Part shown: piece by piece, positions 34,855-45,392 of the stretch
Numbering within the stretch: the first letter of the stretch is position 1
How the letters are laid out: the number at the start of each line of letters is the position of its first letter
Origin: Alcanivorax sp.
GTDB taxonomy: Bacteria; Pseudomonadota; Gammaproteobacteria; Pseudomonadales; Alcanivoracaceae
NCBI GenBank assembly: GCA_022565695.1
Contig: JAIUME010000005.1
Coordinates: 1-64,000, forward strand
Direction: 5' to 3'
Length of the DNA stretch: 64,000 bases
Notes under the pieces: model-generated
Seen by the model: only the letters and a program-made list of their open reading frames with translations
Told to the model about the DNA's origin: nothing
The model's database searches: none
Translations under genes and position numbers: made by a program

Positions 34855-36353
34855 AATGCCTCCTGCGGCACCCGGTCAAACCAGGGGCTGGCCTGCTCAA
34901 GCTGCGCAGCAAGACGCAGCAATTTGCCCTCATCGCCGTGATTGCCGACGAACTGCACACCCAGGGGCAACCCATTGCCGGATTCGGCATCACACCAGTG
35001 CAGGGGCACGGACATGGCCGGTACACCCGTCACATTCGCCAGTTGGGTGAACGGGGTGTATTTCAGATTTTCCCGCGCCATGGTTTCCAGCATGCCGGAC
35101 TTGAGAATCAGACGCGAGGCGCCGAGTCGCAAAATGACTTTGGAGCCCTGTTGCTGCCAGCGCGGTGTGGCCATGGCGCCAATTTTCGCCGGAGGCATGG
35201 CGAGAGTCGGTGTCATCAGGAAGTCATGGCCCTGGAAGAAATCTGCCAGCTGACGCATGTAATCCTGAATACGTTGGCAGATATCCACATACTCATGCCC
35301 GCGGATACTGCGGCCAAAGGCCGCCATGACCAGCGTGTCAGGCTCGAATCCCTCATCACCACAACCGGTCGCCTTGCGCACCATGTCCACCGTCGAGGCG
35401 CAGTTGGCAAACCACAACTTCAGCCAGTCCATGGTCAGCTGGTCCATATCGATCTGTGGCTCTGCCTCCACCACGATGTGGCCAAGGGACTCCAGTAACC
35501 GCGCCGCGTCCCGCACCGCACGCACAGCTTCCGGGTCCACGGCGGTATCGATGGGCGAACGCACGGTAAACGCAATGCGCAGCTGACCGGGGTCGCGTGT
35601 CACTTCCTCGACATAGGGGCGTTCTGGCGGCGCCAGTCGAAACAGGGCGCCGTGCTCATCACCCTGCACGGCATCCAGCAGTGCGGCGCTGTCGCGCACA
35701 CTGCGGGTCACCGCATGATTCATCGCCATGCCATGCATGGCCTCGGTGAACTGTGGCCCCCAGGGTGTGCGCCCGCGCCCCGGCTTGAGACCGAACAACC
35801 CGCAGCAGGCCGCCGGGATGCGAATGGACCCGCCACCATCGTTGGCGCCGGCCATGGGCACAGCACCCGCTGCCACCAGCGCCGCGGAGCCACCGGATGA
35901 CCCACCCGGTGTGTGATCGGTATGCCAGGGATTGCGGCTGGCACCGTAAGCATCCGGCTCGGTGATGCCTTTGGCGCCAAACTCGGGCGTGTTGGTGCGG
36001 CCGAAGATAACCAGGCCAGCCGCCAGCCACCGCCGCACCAGCTCTGAATCCTCAGTGGGGCGATGGTCCGCCGTTTTGAGACCCTGGCAGCCCATGTGGT
36101 AAGGCGCGCCGGCCATTTCCTGAAACAGGTCCTTGGCCAGCATCGGCACGCCGGCAAACGGTCCGGACAACGGGCCCGCAGCGCGTTTGCGTGCTTGCTC
36201 GAACAGCGGATGAATCAGCGCGTTGAGCGCCGGATTCACCTGCTCCGTACGGCTGATCGCCAGATGCAACAGCTCTTCAGCCGTGACATCTCCCCTGGCC
36301 ACCAGCGCCGCCAGCCCCAGGCCGTCGTACTTGCGGTATTCATCAAAGTTCAT
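34851..36353 (-). CDS. Amidase signature family enzyme
   Basis: A 500-residue amidase of the Ser-cisSer-Lys type, hydrolysing an amide to acid and ammonia. The catalytic Lys lies in MLAKDLF (near residue 83), the cis-Ser and nucleophile Ser in [10 protein letters not shown] and GGSIRIPA. The start at 36353 ([10 protein letters not shown]) is where similarity begins; the upstream frame is unsupported. Its stop overlaps the molybdopterin oxidoreductase start (ATGA), so the two are translationally coupled, and the amidase may act on a substrate or product of that enzyme. Substrate unknown. Confidence 0.9.
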   Translation of the reverse strand: MNFDEYRKYDGLGLAALVARGDVTAEELLHLAISRTEQVNPALNALIHPLFEQARKRAAGPLSGPFAGVPMLAKDLFQEMAGAPYHMGCQGLKTADHRPTEDSELVRRWLAAGLVIFGRTNTPEFGAKGITEPDAYGASRNPWHTDHTPGGSSGGSAALVAAGAVPMAGANDGGGSIRIPAACCGLFGLKPGRGRTPWGPQFTEAMHGMAMNHAVTRSVRDSAALLDAVQGDEHGALFRLAPPERPYVEEVTRDPGQLRIAFTVRSPIDTAVDPEAVRAVRDAARLLESLGHIVVEAEPQIDMDQLTMDWLKLWFANCASTVDMVRKATGCGDEGFEPDTLVMAAFGRSIRGHEYVDICQRIQDYMRQLADFFQGHDFLMTPTLAMPPAKIGAMATPRWQQQGSKVILRLGASRLILKSGMLETMARENLKYTPFTQLANVTGVPAMSVPLHWCDAESGNGLPLGVQFVGNHGDEGKLLRLAAQLEQASPWFDRVPQEAL

Positions 36354-36741
36354 AGGTTGTGTCCCGAGCGGATATCCAGGCGCAGTGGCCTGAGTTGTTA
36401 TAGGTGATTGTTTCAGCGCCCTCCGATCATACCCTGCCCGCACGACGGTGCCAGTCGATGCAGGCCACATTGCGTCCTGCCCGTCACTCCATTGCGTCAC
36501 TCCCGGTCAATAAACGCAGCGTTTACCCGTCATGGCCAAGCGCACGCTACAGGTCCACAATGTGCTCAATTCTGTTGTGATGGCCAGCCTGCACGCTTGA
36601 GCGCTCAGGGCTGCTGCTCCATACTATGGCCCTGTTGCGAGGGTAGACGGCATGTATATGCCCCCTGTACATAGCCTTGCATGGTACGCCCTATGACGGC
36701 CCTGATGCCTGATGGCCCAACCCTGACGACCTGTTTGCGAT
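36354..36741. other. Divergent intergenic region between amidase and rsxA
   Basis: About 390 bases with no supported gene. It should hold promoters for both directions, but I cannot point to a convincing pair. A 15-base palindrome (36511-36525) is the only striking element. Confidence 0.5.
36511..36525. repeat. Palindrome, possible operator
   Basis: TAAACGC-A-GCGTTTA: seven-base perfect arms around one base, placed between the divergent amidase and rsxA genes, about 215 bases before rsxA and 160 before the amidase start. The form suits a dimeric regulator; none is encoded next to it. Confidence 0.4.
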
Positions 36742-37326
36742 ATGACTGAATATCTTCTGATTCTGGTCAGCGCGGTGCTGGTCAACAATTTCGTACTGGT
36801 CCAGTTCCTGGGCCTGTGCCCGTTCATGGGGGTCTCCAACAAGGTGGAGACCGCCATGGGCATGTCTCTGGCCACCACCTTCGTGCTAACCCTGTCGTCG
36901 GTGCTCGCCTACCTCACCTGGGCCTACATCCTGGTGCCCTTCGAGCTGCAATATCTGCGCACCATTTCCTTTATTCTGGTGATCGCGGCGGCCGTGCAGT
37001 TCACGGAAATGTTCGTCAAGAAAGCCAGCCCGCTGCTGTACCGGGTGCTCGGCGTGTTCCTGCCGTTGATTACCTCCAACTGCGCCGTGCTGGGCGTCGC
37101 CCTGTTGAATGTGCGCGCCGAGAACACCAGCTTCCTCAGTTCCCTGACCTACGGCTTCGGCGCTGCACTGGGCTTTTCCCTGGTACTGGTGCTGTTCGCC
37201 GCCATGCGCGAGCGCATCGCGGTGGCAGATGTGCCTGAGGCGTTTCGCGGGCCCAGCATCGGCCTGATCACTGCCGGCCTGATGTCGCTGGCATTCATGG
37301 GCTTCAGCGGTCTGATTCGCTTATGA
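36742..37326 (+). CDS. rsxA: Rsx/Rnf electron transport complex subunit A
   Basis: A 194-residue integral membrane protein with six helices, one of two related core subunits (with RsxE) of the Rnf/Rsx complex. The family sequences [18 protein letters not shown] near the start and [10 protein letters not shown] in the middle are visible. The complex moves electrons between NADH and ferredoxin coupled to ion flow; in E. coli it reduces the SoxR iron-sulfur cluster. First gene of a six-gene operon, overlapping rsxB by four bases. Confidence 0.96.
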   Translation: MTEYLLILVSAVLVNNFVLVQFLGLCPFMGVSNKVETAMGMSLATTFVLTLSSVLAYLTWAYILVPFELQYLRTISFILVIAAAVQFTEMFVKKASPLLYRVLGVFLPLITSNCAVLGVALLNVRAENTSFLSSLTYGFGAALGFSLVLVLFAAMRERIAVADVPEAFRGPSIGLITAGLMSLAFMGFSGLIRL

Positions 37327-37910
37327 CGACGATACTGATAGCTGTCGCCGCCCTGCTCGCCATGGCCGCCGTGTTCGGCGCCATTCTCGGCTTTGCGTCG
37401 GAACGCTTCCGGGTTGAAGGCGATCCCATCGTTGATCAGATCGACGCCATTCTGCCGCAGACCCAGTGCGGCCAGTGCGGCCATCCCGGCTGTCGCCCCT
37501 ATGCCGAAGCCATCGCCGAGGGCGAGGAGCACAACAAGTGCCCGCCCGGTGGCGAAACCACCATTCAGGAACTCTCGGACTTGCTCGGCCGTGAGGTGCT
37601 GCCGCTGGACGACGAACACGGCGATACCTCGGACATCAAGAAGGTGGCCTACATTCGTGAGGACGAGTGCATCGGTTGCACCAAGTGCATCCAGGCCTGC
37701 CCCGTGGATGCCATCGTCGGCGCAGCACGTCTGATGCACACCGTGATCGTGGATGAGTGCACCGGCTGTGACCTGTGCGTGGAGCCCTGCCCGGTGGACT
37801 GCATCGACATGATCGAGGTGGCGCCGACATTGCAGACCTGGGGCTGGTCACGGCCACCCGGTGTCGGCCAGCAACCGACGCAGAAGATTGCGCTGGTGAA
37901 CCTGCCATGA
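37323..37910 (+). CDS. rsxB: Rsx/Rnf electron transport complex subunit B
   Basis: A 195-residue ferredoxin-like subunit with one N-terminal membrane helix (about 1-25). A [4Fe-4S] site of the Fes type uses Cys49, Cys52, Cys57 and Cys73. Two ferredoxin-type clusters follow in [12 protein letters not shown] and [12 protein letters not shown]. The protein passes electrons between RsxC and the membrane part. It overlaps rsxA and rsxC by ATGA at both ends. Confidence 0.96.
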   Translation: MTTILIAVAALLAMAAVFGAILGFASERFRVEGDPIVDQIDAILPQTQCGQCGHPGCRPYAEAIAEGEEHNKCPPGGETTIQELSDLLGREVLPLDDEHGDTSDIKKVAYIREDECIGCTKCIQACPVDAIVGAARLMHTVIVDECTGCDLCVEPCPVDCIDMIEVAPTLQTWGWSRPPGVGQQPTQKIALVNLP

Positions 37911-40651
37911 ACCTGCTGTCGCTGCTCAGACCTCGCAAGCCCGCGTCGGCGCACCCGCCACTGGCGGCGGGCAATACTCGCCGGCTGCATGATTTCCATG
38001 GCGGCATTCATCCGCCGCAGCACAAGACGCTGTCCAACCAGACGCCCATTCGCCCCGGACCGATACCGCGCACCCTGGTGCTGCCGCTGAACATGCATAT
38101 CGGCGCGCCCGCCCTGCCCTGCGTGCAGGTCGGCGACACGGTGCTCAAGGGGCAGAAGATTGCCGACGCCTCTGGCCCGGTAAGCGCCCCCGTTCATGCC
38201 CCCACCTCCGGTGTCGTCAGCGCCATTGAAGCGCGACCGATCCAGCACCCTTCCGGCCTGGATGCGCTGTGTATCGTGCTGGACACCGACGGCGAAGACC
38301 GCTGGGCGCCCCTGACGCCGCACCCGGATTATCACCTGCTGCCGCGCGCTGAACTGGTCAACCTGATCCGCGAAGCGGGCATTGCCGGCATGGGCGGCGC
38401 GGGCTTTCCCACGGCCATCAAGGTCAACCTGCGTGACAGCCAGCGCATTGAGCAACTGATCATCAACGCGGTGGAGTGCGAGCCCTACATCACCGCCGAC
38501 GACCGGCTGATGCGGGAACGGGCAGACGGCGTCATCGCCGGCGTGCAGGCGCTGCAATACCTGGTCCAGCCGCAGGAAACCCTGATCGGCATCGAGGACA
38601 ACAAGCCAGAGGCCATCGCCGCCATGCGCGCTGCGGCGGCCAACACAGATATCGAGATTGTCGTTGTCCCCACCAAGTACCCCTCCGGCGGGGAAAAACA
38701 GCTGATTCAGGTACTGACCGGCAAGGAAGTCCGTGCCGGCGGCCTGCCCGCTGAGGTGGGCGTGGTCTGTCACAACACCGGCACAGCCTGGGCCATCCAC
38801 CGCCTGCTGAGCCACGGCGAACCGCTGATCAGCCGCATCACCACCCTCACCGGCACCGCGTTCAGCAACCCGGGTAATGTCGAGGTACTGCTGGGCACCC
38901 AGGTCAGGGACCTGCTCGCTTTCGGCGGCGTCACGGTGCCCGATAACGGTGAATACAGTTATGGGGAATACAGTGGCCGCCTGATCATGGGCGGCCCGAT
39001 GATGGGGTTCAGCATTGATCACCCGGCGGTCCCGGTGGTGAAAACCACCAACTGCATCATTGCCGCGCCGCCGGAGGAACTGCCGGAACCCGAGCCGGAG
39101 CAGCCCTGCATTCGCTGCGGCGCCTGTGCCGAAGTGTGCCCGGCAGACCTGCTGCCCCAGCAACTTTACTGGTACAGCAAGGCCGGCGAATTCGACCGTG
39201 CCCAGCACTACAACCTGATGGACTGCATCGAATGCGGTGCCTGTGCCTACGTCTGTCCCAGCCATATTCCGCTGGTGCAGTACTACCGCTTCGCCAAAGG
39301 GGCCTTGCGCCAGCAGGCCGCAGAGCAGCAGAAAGCAGACCGCGCCCGTGAGCGTTTCGAGGCGCGCATGGCGCGCATCGAGCGGGAAAAGGCCGAGAAG
39401 GACGCCAAGCGCCAGGCCCGCCTGGCCGCCAGTCGTCAGAAGCAGGCACCGGGCAGCAGCACCGCGCCCACCGTGGACATGGCGGCACTGAAGGCGGCGT
39501 CGCTGGAAGCCTCATCGGCCTACAAGGCTGCGGTGAAGGCGTTGAAAGCAGCTGAAGCAACCGGCGACGGGGATGCAGAGGCATTGCGTGCGGAAGCCGA
39601 CGCGCTCAAGGCACGCGCCGATAGCGCCAAAGCAGCCGTCCGCGACGCCAAAGACAGCGGCGCAGCCACCACGCCTGCGGTACCGGCAAGCGACCCGGTG
39701 GCAGACCTGAAAAAAGCCGTGGCAGAGGCCTCCTCGGCGTACAAGCAAGCGGTCAAGGCGGCGAAAGAGGCAGAGGCGTCCGGCAGTGCCGAGGCCGCCA
39801 GCCTGCGCGCCGAAGCAGATACCCTGAAAGGGCGTGCCGACGAACTCAAGAATGCCCTGCGCGAGGCCAAAGAGCAGGCACCGGCTGTCACCCCGGCGCC
39901 GCCCGCAGCTGACCCGGTCGCCGAACTGAAGAAAGCGGTTGGCGAAGCGTCCAGCCAGTACAAGAGCGCACTGAAGGCTGCCAAGGCCGCCGCCGAGGAC
40001 AACGCCGACGATGCCGATGCCCTGCGCGCCAGAGCGGATGAACTGAAAGCCCGCGCCGACCAGCTCAAGGCTGAACTGCGTGACGCGAAAGAGCGGGCGC
40101 CGGCAACCGTTGCGCCGGTCGCGCCCGCTACTCTCACTACACCCGCCACACCGGACACGCAGGCAGCGACAGACGCCACGGCACCCGTGGCAGCCAGCAC
40201 GGATGCCGACAGCGCAGCCCGAGCCAAACGCATGAAGGCACTGAAGACGGCGTACAACATGGCTAGCAAACAGTGGAAAGACGCCAGCGCAGCCCTCGAA
40301 CGGGCGACCCGGGAAGGCGCTGATGATCTGGCTGTGCAGCAGGCACGCGTCGACAAGCTGAAGAAAAAAGCCGATCTGGCCAAAGAGCAGCTAAATCTGC
40401 TGGTGGACGAGGCCAAGGCCGCCATGAAACAGGCCACCGGCAGCGACCTGAAAACCCTCAAGCTGGCCGCCGCCCGCAGTGAAAGCGCTGCGCGGGAAAA
40501 GACCGCTGCACTGGCCGCCGCCCGCGAAGCCGGTGATGAGGCGCAAATCACGGTACTCCAGCAGGAACTGGCCGCTGCCGAGCAGGCGGCACTTGAGGCC
40601 GCACGCACACTCAAGCAGGCCGTGGCCGACCAGGGGCTGGCTGATGTCTGA
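37907..40651 (+). CDS. rsxC: Rsx/Rnf electron transport complex subunit C, with repeat-rich tail
   Basis: A 914-residue NADH-oxidising peripheral subunit. The N-terminal part has the RnfC fold, a glycine-rich NADH/FMN region (GMGGAGFPT) and the SLBB domain. Two [4Fe-4S] clusters lie in [12 protein letters not shown] and [12 protein letters not shown] (near 400-450). From about residue 528 onward the protein is an Ala/Lys/Glu-rich helical tail with 73-residue repeats, making it longer than the roughly 740 residues of the E. coli protein. The start at 37907 overlaps the rsxB stop (ATGA). The extra upstream frame is the shadow of rsxB. Confidence 0.95.
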   Translation: MNLLSLLRPRKPASAHPPLAAGNTRRLHDFHGGIHPPQHKTLSNQTPIRPGPIPRTLVLPLNMHIGAPALPCVQVGDTVLKGQKIADASGPVSAPVHAPTSGVVSAIEARPIQHPSGLDALCIVLDTDGEDRWAPLTPHPDYHLLPRAELVNLIREAGIAGMGGAGFPTAIKVNLRDSQRIEQLIINAVECEPYITADDRLMRERADGVIAGVQALQYLVQPQETLIGIEDNKPEAIAAMRAAAANTDIEIVVVPTKYPSGGEKQLIQVLTGKEVRAGGLPAEVGVVCHNTGTAWAIHRLLSHGEPLISRITTLTGTAFSNPGNVEVLLGTQVRDLLAFGGVTVPDNGEYSYGEYSGRLIMGGPMMGFSIDHPAVPVVKTTNCIIAAPPEELPEPEPEQPCIRCGACAEVCPADLLPQQLYWYSKAGEFDRAQHYNLMDCIECGACAYVCPSHIPLVQYYRFAKGALRQQAAEQQKADRARERFEARMARIEREKAEKDAKRQARLAASRQKQAPGSSTAPTVDMAALKAASLEASSAYKAAVKALKAAEATGDGDAEALRAEADALKARADSAKAAVRDAKDSGAATTPAVPASDPVADLKKAVAEASSAYKQAVKAAKEAEASGSAEAASLRAEADTLKGRADELKNALREAKEQAPAVTPAPPAADPVAELKKAVGEASSQYKSALKAAKAAAEDNADDADALRARADELKARADQLKAELRDAKERAPATVAPVAPATLTTPATPDTQAATDATAPVAASTDADSAARAKRMKALKTAYNMASKQWKDASAALERATREGADDLAVQQARVDKLKKKADLAKEQLNLLVDEAKAAMKQATGSDLKTLKLAAARSESAAREKTAALAAAREAGDEAQITVLQQELAAAEQAALEAARTLKQAVADQGLADV
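39488..40440 (+). repeat. 73-residue tandem repeats in the RsxC tail
   Basis: Three copies start at 39488, 39707 and 39926, exactly 219 bases apart. Each begins with LK(K/A)A and holds EASS-YK, LRAEAD or LRARAD, and RDAK or REAK sequences, then a Pro/Thr linker. A fourth, more diverged copy starts near 40241. The copies differ at many positions, so the array is old or under selection for helical, charged content. Confidence 0.85.
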
Positions 40652-40681
40652 CGCGCCCATGTACGACAAGGACACCCACTG

Positions 40682-41707
40682 ATGGCCCTGATCAAGGTCA
40701 CATCACCCCACGCCACCGGGCAGCAGCGCACCGGCCGCCTGATGCGTGAAGTCATGCTCGCCACCCTGCCGGGGCTGGCGGTGCTGACCTGGCTGTTCGG
40801 CTGGGGCTCCCTGATCAATGTGATCTGGGCCATGCTCATTGCCCTGGCCAGCGAAGCCGCCGTGCTCAAGGCCCGGGGCAAGGACGTCGCCTTCTACCTG
40901 CGTGACAACAGTGCGCTGGTGACCGCCGTGCTGCTGGCGCTGGCGATTCCCCCTTCTGCGCCCTGGTGGCTGACATTGATCGGCGTCAGCTTCTCGATTG
41001 TCGTCGCCAAGCAACTCTACGGCGGCCTGGGCATGAACCCCTTCAACCCCGCCATGGCGGGCTATGTGTTGCTGCTGATTTCCTTCCCCATCGAGATGAC
41101 ACGCTGGTTCGCGCCGGGCGAAGGGCCTGAACATTTCATGGGCTCGGTGCACCTGTTCCTGGGCCGCTACGCCGAGACCGTGGATCTGATGACGGGGGCG
41201 ACGCCGCTGGACAGCTTCCGCACCTGGGCGGGCGATGCCACAGCACTGGCCAACGAGCATATCCTGCATGGCGTCTTCGCCGGGGTCGGCTGGGAGTGGG
41301 TCAATGTGGCGTTCCTGCTCGGCGGCCTGTATCTGCTGTGGCGCGGCATCATTACCTGGCATATCCCCGCCGGTTTCCTGGGCGCCCTCGCGTTGTGCGC
41401 GCTGCCCTTCTGGCTGTATGACCCGGCGCGTTTCGCCAGCCCGCTGTTCCATCTGTTCAGCGGCGCGGCCATGTTCGGGGCATTCTTCATTGCCACCGAC
41501 CCGGTCTCTGCCGCGACCAGTCGCTGGGGGCGGCTGATTTATGCCGCGCTGATCGGCGTGCTGATCTGGGTGATCCGCAGTCTGGGCGGCTACCCGGACG
41601 CGGTCGCTTTCGCGGTGCTGTTGCTGAATCTGGCGGCGCCGACCATCGACTACTACACCCAGCCGCGCACCTACGGCCACGACAAGGCAAAACGGGGGAC
41701 CGGCTGA
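40682..41707 (+). CDS. rsxD: Rsx/Rnf electron transport complex subunit D
   Basis: A 341-residue membrane subunit with about nine helices, related to NqrB. It carries a covalently bound FMN; the attachment Thr is Thr174 in TGATPLD, the expected motif. GLGMNPFNPAMAGY is another family hallmark. It begins 30 bases after rsxC and its last base is shared with the rsxG start (TGATG). Confidence 0.95.
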   Translation: MALIKVTSPHATGQQRTGRLMREVMLATLPGLAVLTWLFGWGSLINVIWAMLIALASEAAVLKARGKDVAFYLRDNSALVTAVLLALAIPPSAPWWLTLIGVSFSIVVAKQLYGGLGMNPFNPAMAGYVLLLISFPIEMTRWFAPGEGPEHFMGSVHLFLGRYAETVDLMTGATPLDSFRTWAGDATALANEHILHGVFAGVGWEWVNVAFLLGGLYLLWRGIITWHIPAGFLGALALCALPFWLYDPARFASPLFHLFSGAAMFGAFFIATDPVSAATSRWGRLIYAALIGVLIWVIRSLGGYPDAVAFAVLLLNLAAPTIDYYTQPRTYGHDKAKRGTG

Positions 41708-42360
41708 TGCACCAGGCGATTATTCGCAACGCCATCATCCTCGGCCTGTTTGCCATCGCCACTGCAGCGATGCTGGCCTGGACCAACGACCGCACCCGCG
41801 ACCGGGTGGCGTGCAACCGACAGTTTGCACTGGAGGCATCGCTGCTGGCCGTGATGCCGGCGGAGCGTGCCGACAACAGCCTGCTGGAAGATCGAATCAC
41901 CGTCACCGATCCGCGCCTGGGCCGGAGCAGCTACACCCTGTACCGTGCGCGTCTCGACGGCGTCCCCAGTGGCGCGGTGCTTGAAGCTGCCGCACCCGAT
42001 GGCTACGGTGGCAATATCGCGCTGCTGATCGGCGTGGATTACGACGGCGTCATCAGCGGCGTGCGGGTGGTACCGCCACACAATGAAACCCCCGGCCTGG
42101 GTGACAAGATCGAAACCCGCAAATCCGACTGGATTCTCGGTTTCGATGGCCACTCACTGGCTGGCACCCCACGCCAGGCATGGGCCGTGCGTCAGGACGG
42201 CGGTGACTTCGACAGCTTTACCGGCGCCACCATTACACCGCGCGCCGTCGTCGGCGCCGTGTACCGGGCCCTGGATTATTATCACGCGCAACGCGACGCC
42301 CTCTTCGCGGCAGAATCGGAAGCCGCCCCGGATATGAGCGGCTGCGGGAGCAGGTCATGA
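41707..42360 (+). CDS. rsxG: Rsx/Rnf electron transport complex subunit G
   Basis: A 217-residue protein with one N-terminal membrane helix and a periplasmic FMN-binding domain. The FMN is bound by Thr175 in FTGATIT, matching the S(T)GAT motif. GLGDKIE, another conserved sequence, precedes it. The start overlaps the rsxD stop by one base and the stop overlaps rsxE by four. Confidence 0.95.
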   Translation: MHQAIIRNAIILGLFAIATAAMLAWTNDRTRDRVACNRQFALEASLLAVMPAERADNSLLEDRITVTDPRLGRSSYTLYRARLDGVPSGAVLEAAAPDGYGGNIALLIGVDYDGVISGVRVVPPHNETPGLGDKIETRKSDWILGFDGHSLAGTPRQAWAVRQDGGDFDSFTGATITPRAVVGAVYRALDYYHAQRDALFAAESEAAPDMSGCGSRS

Positions 42361-43136
42361 GCAGTACGGATACGACAGCCCCGACAGGCATCGACCTTGA
42401 GCAGGATACTGCGCCGGTGGCCGCGCCTGCGGCGGACTATGGTGCGCTGACCAACAACGGCCTGTGGAAGAACAACCCCGCCACCGTGCAGTTGCTGGGG
42501 CTGTGCCCCTTGCTCGCGGTGACCGGCACCGTGGTCAACTCCCTCGGCCTGGGTCTGGCCACCATGGCTGTACTGATGGCGTCGAACCTCACCGTCTCGC
42601 TGATCCGTGATGTGGTGACGCCTGCCGTGCGCCTGCCGGCCTTCGTGATGATCATCGCCGCGCTGGTGACCGTGATCGAAATGGTCATGCAGGCATTCAC
42701 TTTCGAGCTGTATGAAATCCTCGGCATCTTCATTCCCCTGATCGTCACCAACTGCGCGATCCTCGGCCGAGCGGATGCCTTTGCGTCGAAAAATCGGCCA
42801 CTGCCCGCCGCTTATGACGGCTTCGTCATGGGGCTGGGGTTTCTGCTAATCCTGGTGCTGCTCGGCGGCATGCGCGAAGCCGTGGGTGAAGGCACCCTGT
42901 TTGCCAACATGCACCTGCTGTTCGGCGAGGTAGCACGGGACTGGCAGATCACCCTGGTCGCCGACTACCGGGGCTTTCTGGTCGCCATACTGCCGCCGGG
43001 TGCCTTTATCGGCCTGGGGCTGATCATCGCCGGCAAGAACGTGATCGACCGCCATCTGCGCGAGCGGGCAAAACGCTCAAAAGCCCCGATGGAAAAAGGC
43101 AGCCGCCGGGTGCGCACCACCGGCAGTGTGAACTGA
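42357..43136 (+). CDS. rsxE: Rsx/Rnf electron transport complex subunit E
   Basis: A 259-residue membrane protein with six helices, the partner of RsxA in the core. Hallmarks are [17 protein letters not shown] and [11 protein letters not shown]. An N-terminal extension of about 30 Ala/Asp/Thr-rich residues and a basic tail are longer than usual. It is the last gene of the operon. nth, which follows rsxE in E. coli, is about 3 kb away here. Confidence 0.95.
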   Translation: MSSTDTTAPTGIDLEQDTAPVAAPAADYGALTNNGLWKNNPATVQLLGLCPLLAVTGTVVNSLGLGLATMAVLMASNLTVSLIRDVVTPAVRLPAFVMIIAALVTVIEMVMQAFTFELYEILGIFIPLIVTNCAILGRADAFASKNRPLPAAYDGFVMGLGFLLILVLLGGMREAVGEGTLFANMHLLFGEVARDWQITLVADYRGFLVAILPPGAFIGLGLIIAGKNVIDRHLRERAKRSKAPMEKGSRRVRTTGSVN

Positions 43137-43138
43137 CG

Positions 43139-43549
43139 CTAACCCGGAAGCTGCTCCACATTGGCGATCAGCCGCGCATCTTCCAGCGCCGCCGTACGAT
43201 GCCGCGTTGCGGCCCGGTACTCTGGGTCCGCCAGCATGCTGGCAAACGCGGCCGCCGAGGGATAACGCACCAGCAGCACCTCATCCCACTGCTCACCTTC
43301 CGGGGCAATCACTGACGCCTGCGTACGGCCCATCCACACCAGCTGGCCGCCGACGCCCTGCACCTTGGCCAGCGCCGTTTTCGAGTATTCCCCATAGGCC
43401 TGACGGCCACTACGTGCCGGTTCACTGGCATCGCTGTACTGTGCCTGATCGCGAAAGCGCAACAGGTTGAGCATGACCAGCGGGGTGTCCTGCGGCAGGC
43501 TGGCCAGCAACGCCGGCAGACGCTTCGGGTCCGGATCAATCGTGGGCAT
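43139..43549 (-). CDS. DUF1330 family protein
   Basis: A 136-residue small alpha-beta protein with the ferredoxin-like fold of the DUF1330/dimeric barrel group: VMLNLLRFRD, YGEYSKTA and VLLVRYPSAAAF are visible. Its function is unknown. The start at 43549 has GGAG at a good distance; a Met four codons earlier (43561) is possible. The gene converges with rsxE, whose stop lies two bases away, and there is no room for a terminator. Confidence 0.78.
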   Translation of the reverse strand: MPTIDPDPKRLPALLASLPQDTPLVMLNLLRFRDQAQYSDASEPARSGRQAYGEYSKTALAKVQGVGGQLVWMGRTQASVIAPEGEQWDEVLLVRYPSAAAFASMLADPEYRAATRHRTAALEDARLIANVEQLPG

Positions 43550-43742
43550 CGTGCTCTCCATCGTGGATAGGTGGCATAAATTGTTGAGACCCCAGTCTTG
43601 CCGCCCCCGTTCGTCTACACAATGACCGGAAATGGCCGCCCTGACCGGACTGCACTTCCCCGCTTTTTCCACATTCTTGCCCGCTTTGCGCCACGATTGC
43701 CTGTCTTAATCAGCGTATCGAATCCATGCAAGGAGAGACGAG

Positions 43743-44390
43743 ATGGACAAGACCAACCTGATTGCCCTGTCTGCTGCCGGGATCATCGGCCTCTCGGGCG
43801 TTGGCTTCGGCGCCTACCAGGCCGGTGCCCGCCAGGCAGATGCCCCCGTCGCGTTCCAGGACGACGCGTTTCATGACCTGCATGAGGAGGCGATCCACGA
43901 CAAGGTCGCGGAGCAAGTTGTCGAGCCTGTTGTCGAACCAGTGGTCCCGCCGGCGCCGACCCTGGCCCATGTATTGAAGGTGGAGCCCATCAGCCGCAGC
44001 TGGCAGGTACCACGCGAAGACTGCCACGTCGTCGAAGTCCAGCGTCAGGCCCCGATTACCAGCGAGCACAACACCGCAGGCACCTTGCTTGGCGCCGTCG
44101 TCGGCGGCGTGCTGGGCAATCAGGTGGGCGGCGGTAACGGCAAGAAGGTCGCCACGGCCGCCGGCATTCTGGCGGGCGGCTACACCGGCAACCGTATCCA
44201 GGACAACCAGCAACGCAGTCGCACCTACACCACCACCGAACTGCAGTGCAGCACGGTGTATGACACCCGCAGCGAAACCACCGGCTACCAGGTGACCTAC
44301 CTGCTGGGCGATGAACGCGGCAGCGTGCACATGGACCACCGCCCCGGCGACACCCTGCCAGTGCGAGACGGCCAGGTGGTGGTGCGCTGA
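43743..44390 (+). CDS. Glycine-zipper 2TM domain protein
   Basis: A 215-residue envelope protein with an N-terminal membrane helix or signal (about 7-28), a charged Glu/Val/Pro-rich stretch, and a central glycine zipper (GTLLGAVVGGVLGNQVGGG, about 115-135) followed by a second short glycine-rich helix. This matches the 17-kDa antigen/Rick_17kDa group, which affects the cell envelope. The C-terminal part repeats a YxVTY-type beta segment. Ribosome-binding site AAGGAGAG precedes the start. Confidence 0.82.
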   Translation: MDKTNLIALSAAGIIGLSGVGFGAYQAGARQADAPVAFQDDAFHDLHEEAIHDKVAEQVVEPVVEPVVPPAPTLAHVLKVEPISRSWQVPREDCHVVEVQRQAPITSEHNTAGTLLGAVVGGVLGNQVGGGNGKKVATAAGILAGGYTGNRIQDNQQRSRTYTTTELQCSTVYDTRSETTGYQVTYLLGDERGSVHMDHRPGDTLPVRDGQVVVR

Positions 44391-44414
44391 TCAACGCCCC
44401 GGCGGGCGGCCTGC

Positions 44415-45248
44415 TCAGCTGCCCCGGTGGCGCGTGACCCGGATATTCTGTGCCAACAGATGCCGGGCCATCGCCACCAGGGCGGGCAAGTCCGTGACCA
44501 CCGCATCCGGCCGTGACGGATGCCGCTGGGTGCCGGGAAAAATCTTGTCCAGCCAGGCCTGGTCCCAGCAGGCGCCGTTATAGAAAATCGAGGTGATCCC
44601 CGCTGCCCTGGCCGCAATCACATCCGTGGTACTGTCGCCCAGATACCAGCAGGCCTCCGACGGCGACCGCCCCAGACGTGACAGCGCCTCCAGCAACATA
44701 TCCGGCGCCGGCTTGCGGCGCGGCACATCATTGCCGCACACCATGACATCGAACAGATCCGCCCAACCGCCTTCCTCTACCCGCGCGACCTCCTGTTCCA
44801 TGAACTCGCGACTGCGGTTGGAGATCAGCCCCAGACAGATCCCCAGCTCACGCAGCCTCGTCAGTTGCGCCCGCGCGTCCACCTCCAGCGGCTCCACCTC
44901 CCCGACATGCTGGCGATAGGCATTATCAAACGCCCTGTGAGCACGCCGCTTGGCCTCCTCATCGTCGCCGAACAACACCTCGAAAATATCCGTGCGAGAG
45001 ATCTTGCGCGCCGCCACGATCTTCGGATGCAGACGCCGATGGTCCCGCACATACTGCACCAGCTTCGCATCCTCCACCGTCTTCGACTGCTCCGGGGCCA
45101 GCAAGTACTCAAGCAGCCCCAGCTCCTGCAGATGCGGCAAGACATCGTCCACCGCGTGATACATGGCATCGTGGGTATTCACCAGCGTCGCATGCCAGTC
45201 GATCAGAATGACCTCCGGCTGTGCATGCGGCAGCGACAAGATACTCAT
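44415..45248 (-). CDS. HAD family hydrolase-like protein with altered motif I
   Basis: A 277-residue HAD-fold protein with a helical cap. Motif I reads DWHATLV (Asp17-Trp-His19), so the second acidic residue of the phosphatase DxD is replaced by His. Motif II is LISNRS, motif III the Lys of RKPAPDM, motif IV GDSTTDV. The nucleophile, Lys and acidic pair are kept, so some chemistry is likely, but not standard phosphatase chemistry. The start at 45248 follows GGGAGAGG. Function unknown. Confidence 0.78.
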   Translation of the reverse strand: MSILSLPHAQPEVILIDWHATLVNTHDAMYHAVDDVLPHLQELGLLEYLLAPEQSKTVEDAKLVQYVRDHRRLHPKIVAARKISRTDIFEVLFGDDEEAKRRAHRAFDNAYRQHVGEVEPLEVDARAQLTRLRELGICLGLISNRSREFMEQEVARVEEGGWADLFDVMVCGNDVPRRKPAPDMLLEALSRLGRSPSEACWYLGDSTTDVIAARAAGITSIFYNGACWDQAWLDKIFPGTQRHPSRPDAVVTDLPALVAMARHLLAQNIRVTRHRGS

Positions 45249-45330
45249 CCACCTCTCCCAAACGGCTGATCACTTACAACTTCTATCAGCAACCGCTGAC
45301 AACAGCCAGCCATGCCCCGGCACATACTGG

Positions 45331-45357
45331 CTGCTCAGATGCCTGCCAGGCCTGAGC
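45331..45357. repeat. Hairpin upstream of the toxin-antitoxin gene
   Basis: TGCTCAG (45331-45337) pairs with CTGAGCA (45351-45357), with an inner GCCT/AGGC stem. It lies in the 152-base gap between the divergent HAD and toxin-antitoxin genes. No T tract of note on the minus side; CCCTGTTTGTT follows on the plus side. Confidence 0.4.
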
Positions 45358-45392
45358 ACCCTGTTTGTTCACCCTCTTTGCATTACAAAGTA

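Noticed and set aside
39520-40881. Leftward 453-codon Ala/Ser-rich frame opposite rsxC
   Set aside because: Produced by the repeated Ala/Lys/Glu codons of the RsxC tail; Ser/Ala-rich shadow without a start signal.
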